Of a DNA stretch of 6,184 nucleotides, positions 5,890-6,184 are shown piece by piece. Below the pieces are notes generated by a model, which saw only the letters and a list, made by a program, of their open reading frames with translations, was not told the origin of the DNA and did not search any database. A program made the position numbers and the translations under genes. This DNA comes from Streptomyces katrae. GTDB lineage: Bacteria; Actinomycetota; Actinomycetes; Streptomycetales; Streptomycetaceae. Position 1 is the first letter of the stretch. Each line of letters begins with the position of its first letter. The stretch is taken from contig NZ_JZWV01001037.1 of assembly GCF_000966975.1 (NCBI RefSeq), positions 1-6,184 of the forward strand. The letters are read 5' to 3'.

Positions 5890-6184
5890 GTGCGCGAAGA
5901 GGTGCGCACCGCTGACGGACGCGTCCTGACGGCGGAACACTGGGGGGACCCGGACGGCAAGCCCGTCTTCCTGCTCCACGGCATGCCCGGCAGCCGGCTC
6001 GGCCCGGCCCCCCGCGGCATGGTCCTCTACCAGCGGCGGGTCCGGCTCATCGCCTACGACCGGCCCGGCTACGGCGGCTCCGACCGCCATCCGGGGCGCA
6101 CGGTGGCCGACGTGGCCCAGGACGTTGCCGCGGTCGCCGACGCCCTCGGCGTGGACACCTTCGCCGTGGCCGGCCGCTCGGGCG
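5890..6184 (+). CDS. Alpha/beta hydrolase, N-terminal part (truncated by window edge)
   Basis: Ninety-eight codons are present, starting VREEVRTADGRVLTAEHWGDPDG (the first residue is read as Met from GTG). The fold is clear: strand FLLHG with the oxyanion-hole motif HGMPGS (residues 30-35), then LIAYDRPGYGGSD (about 53-65), a signature of the alpha/beta hydrolase_1 family, then a helix and the nucleophile elbow AGRSGG with the presumed catalytic Ser97. Family members are usually about 260-300 residues, so the Asp and His of the triad lie beyond the right edge. No signal peptide is seen, so it is probably cytoplasmic. The substrate cannot be inferred. The gene diverges from the secreted NTF2-like gene and may lead a further operon to the right. 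Confidence 0.9.
   Translation, partial: MREEVRTADGRVLTAEHWGDPDGKPVFLLHGMPGSRLGPAPRGMVLYQRRVRLIAYDRPGYGGSDRHPGRTVADVAQDVAAVADALGVDTFAVAGRSG

Noticed and set aside
5821..6090. An 89-codon minus-strand frame opposite the hydrolase start.
   Set aside because: The plus strand encodes clear alpha/beta hydrolase motifs (HGMPGS, YDRPGYGGSD, GRSGG) with a good ribosome binding site. The minus-strand product has no such support.

Overview
The window is very GC-rich and its reading frames show strong third-position G/C bias. It uses GTG starts freely and carries GGAGG-type ribosome binding sites. This, together with the kind of genes present, points to a chromosomal segment of a Streptomyces-like actinomycete. 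The genus is inferred from composition and protein character only. No tRNA, rRNA, CRISPR array, insertion sequence or phage gene was seen.

Layout. (1) Positions 1-3433, minus strand: nearly all of an error-prone DNA polymerase III alpha subunit, DnaE2 (ImuC). It runs off the left edge just before its stop codon, and its reading frame is intact from the GTG start at 3433 to base 1. (2) Positions 3434-3583: a 150-bp divergent intergenic region. It holds a 14/14 match to the Gram-positive LexA (SOS) consensus in the dnaE2 orientation, a tentative promoter and a purine-rich dnaE2 leader. (3) Positions 3584-4630, plus strand: a 348-residue integral membrane protein with the topology of YhgE/Pip- or DUF3533-like ABC-2-type membrane proteins. 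(4) Positions 4608-5627, minus strand: a secreted protein that appears to have two NTF2/SnoaL-like domains. It converges on the membrane-protein gene and the two coding ends overlap by 23 bp. (5) Positions 5628-5889: a divergent intergenic region with three short inverted repeats. (6) Positions 5890 to the right edge, plus strand: the N-terminal third of an alpha/beta hydrolase, cut at the nucleophile elbow.

How the parts relate. The clearest biology is SOS-regulated mutagenic DNA synthesis: the LexA box sits about 80 bp upstream of the dnaE2 start. The usual partners of DnaE2, ImuA' and ImuB, are not in the window and could lie beyond the left edge. The other three genes are separate transcription units with no evident pathway link to dnaE2 or to one another. 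The membrane-protein gene starts about 58 bp from the same LexA box, so shared control is possible but unproven. I found no convincing new multi-gene system. The most notable points are the LexA box, the degenerate PHP metal site of this DnaE2, the secreted tandem NTF2-like protein with an uncertain start, and the overlapping convergent gene ends with a hairpin embedded in coding sequence.
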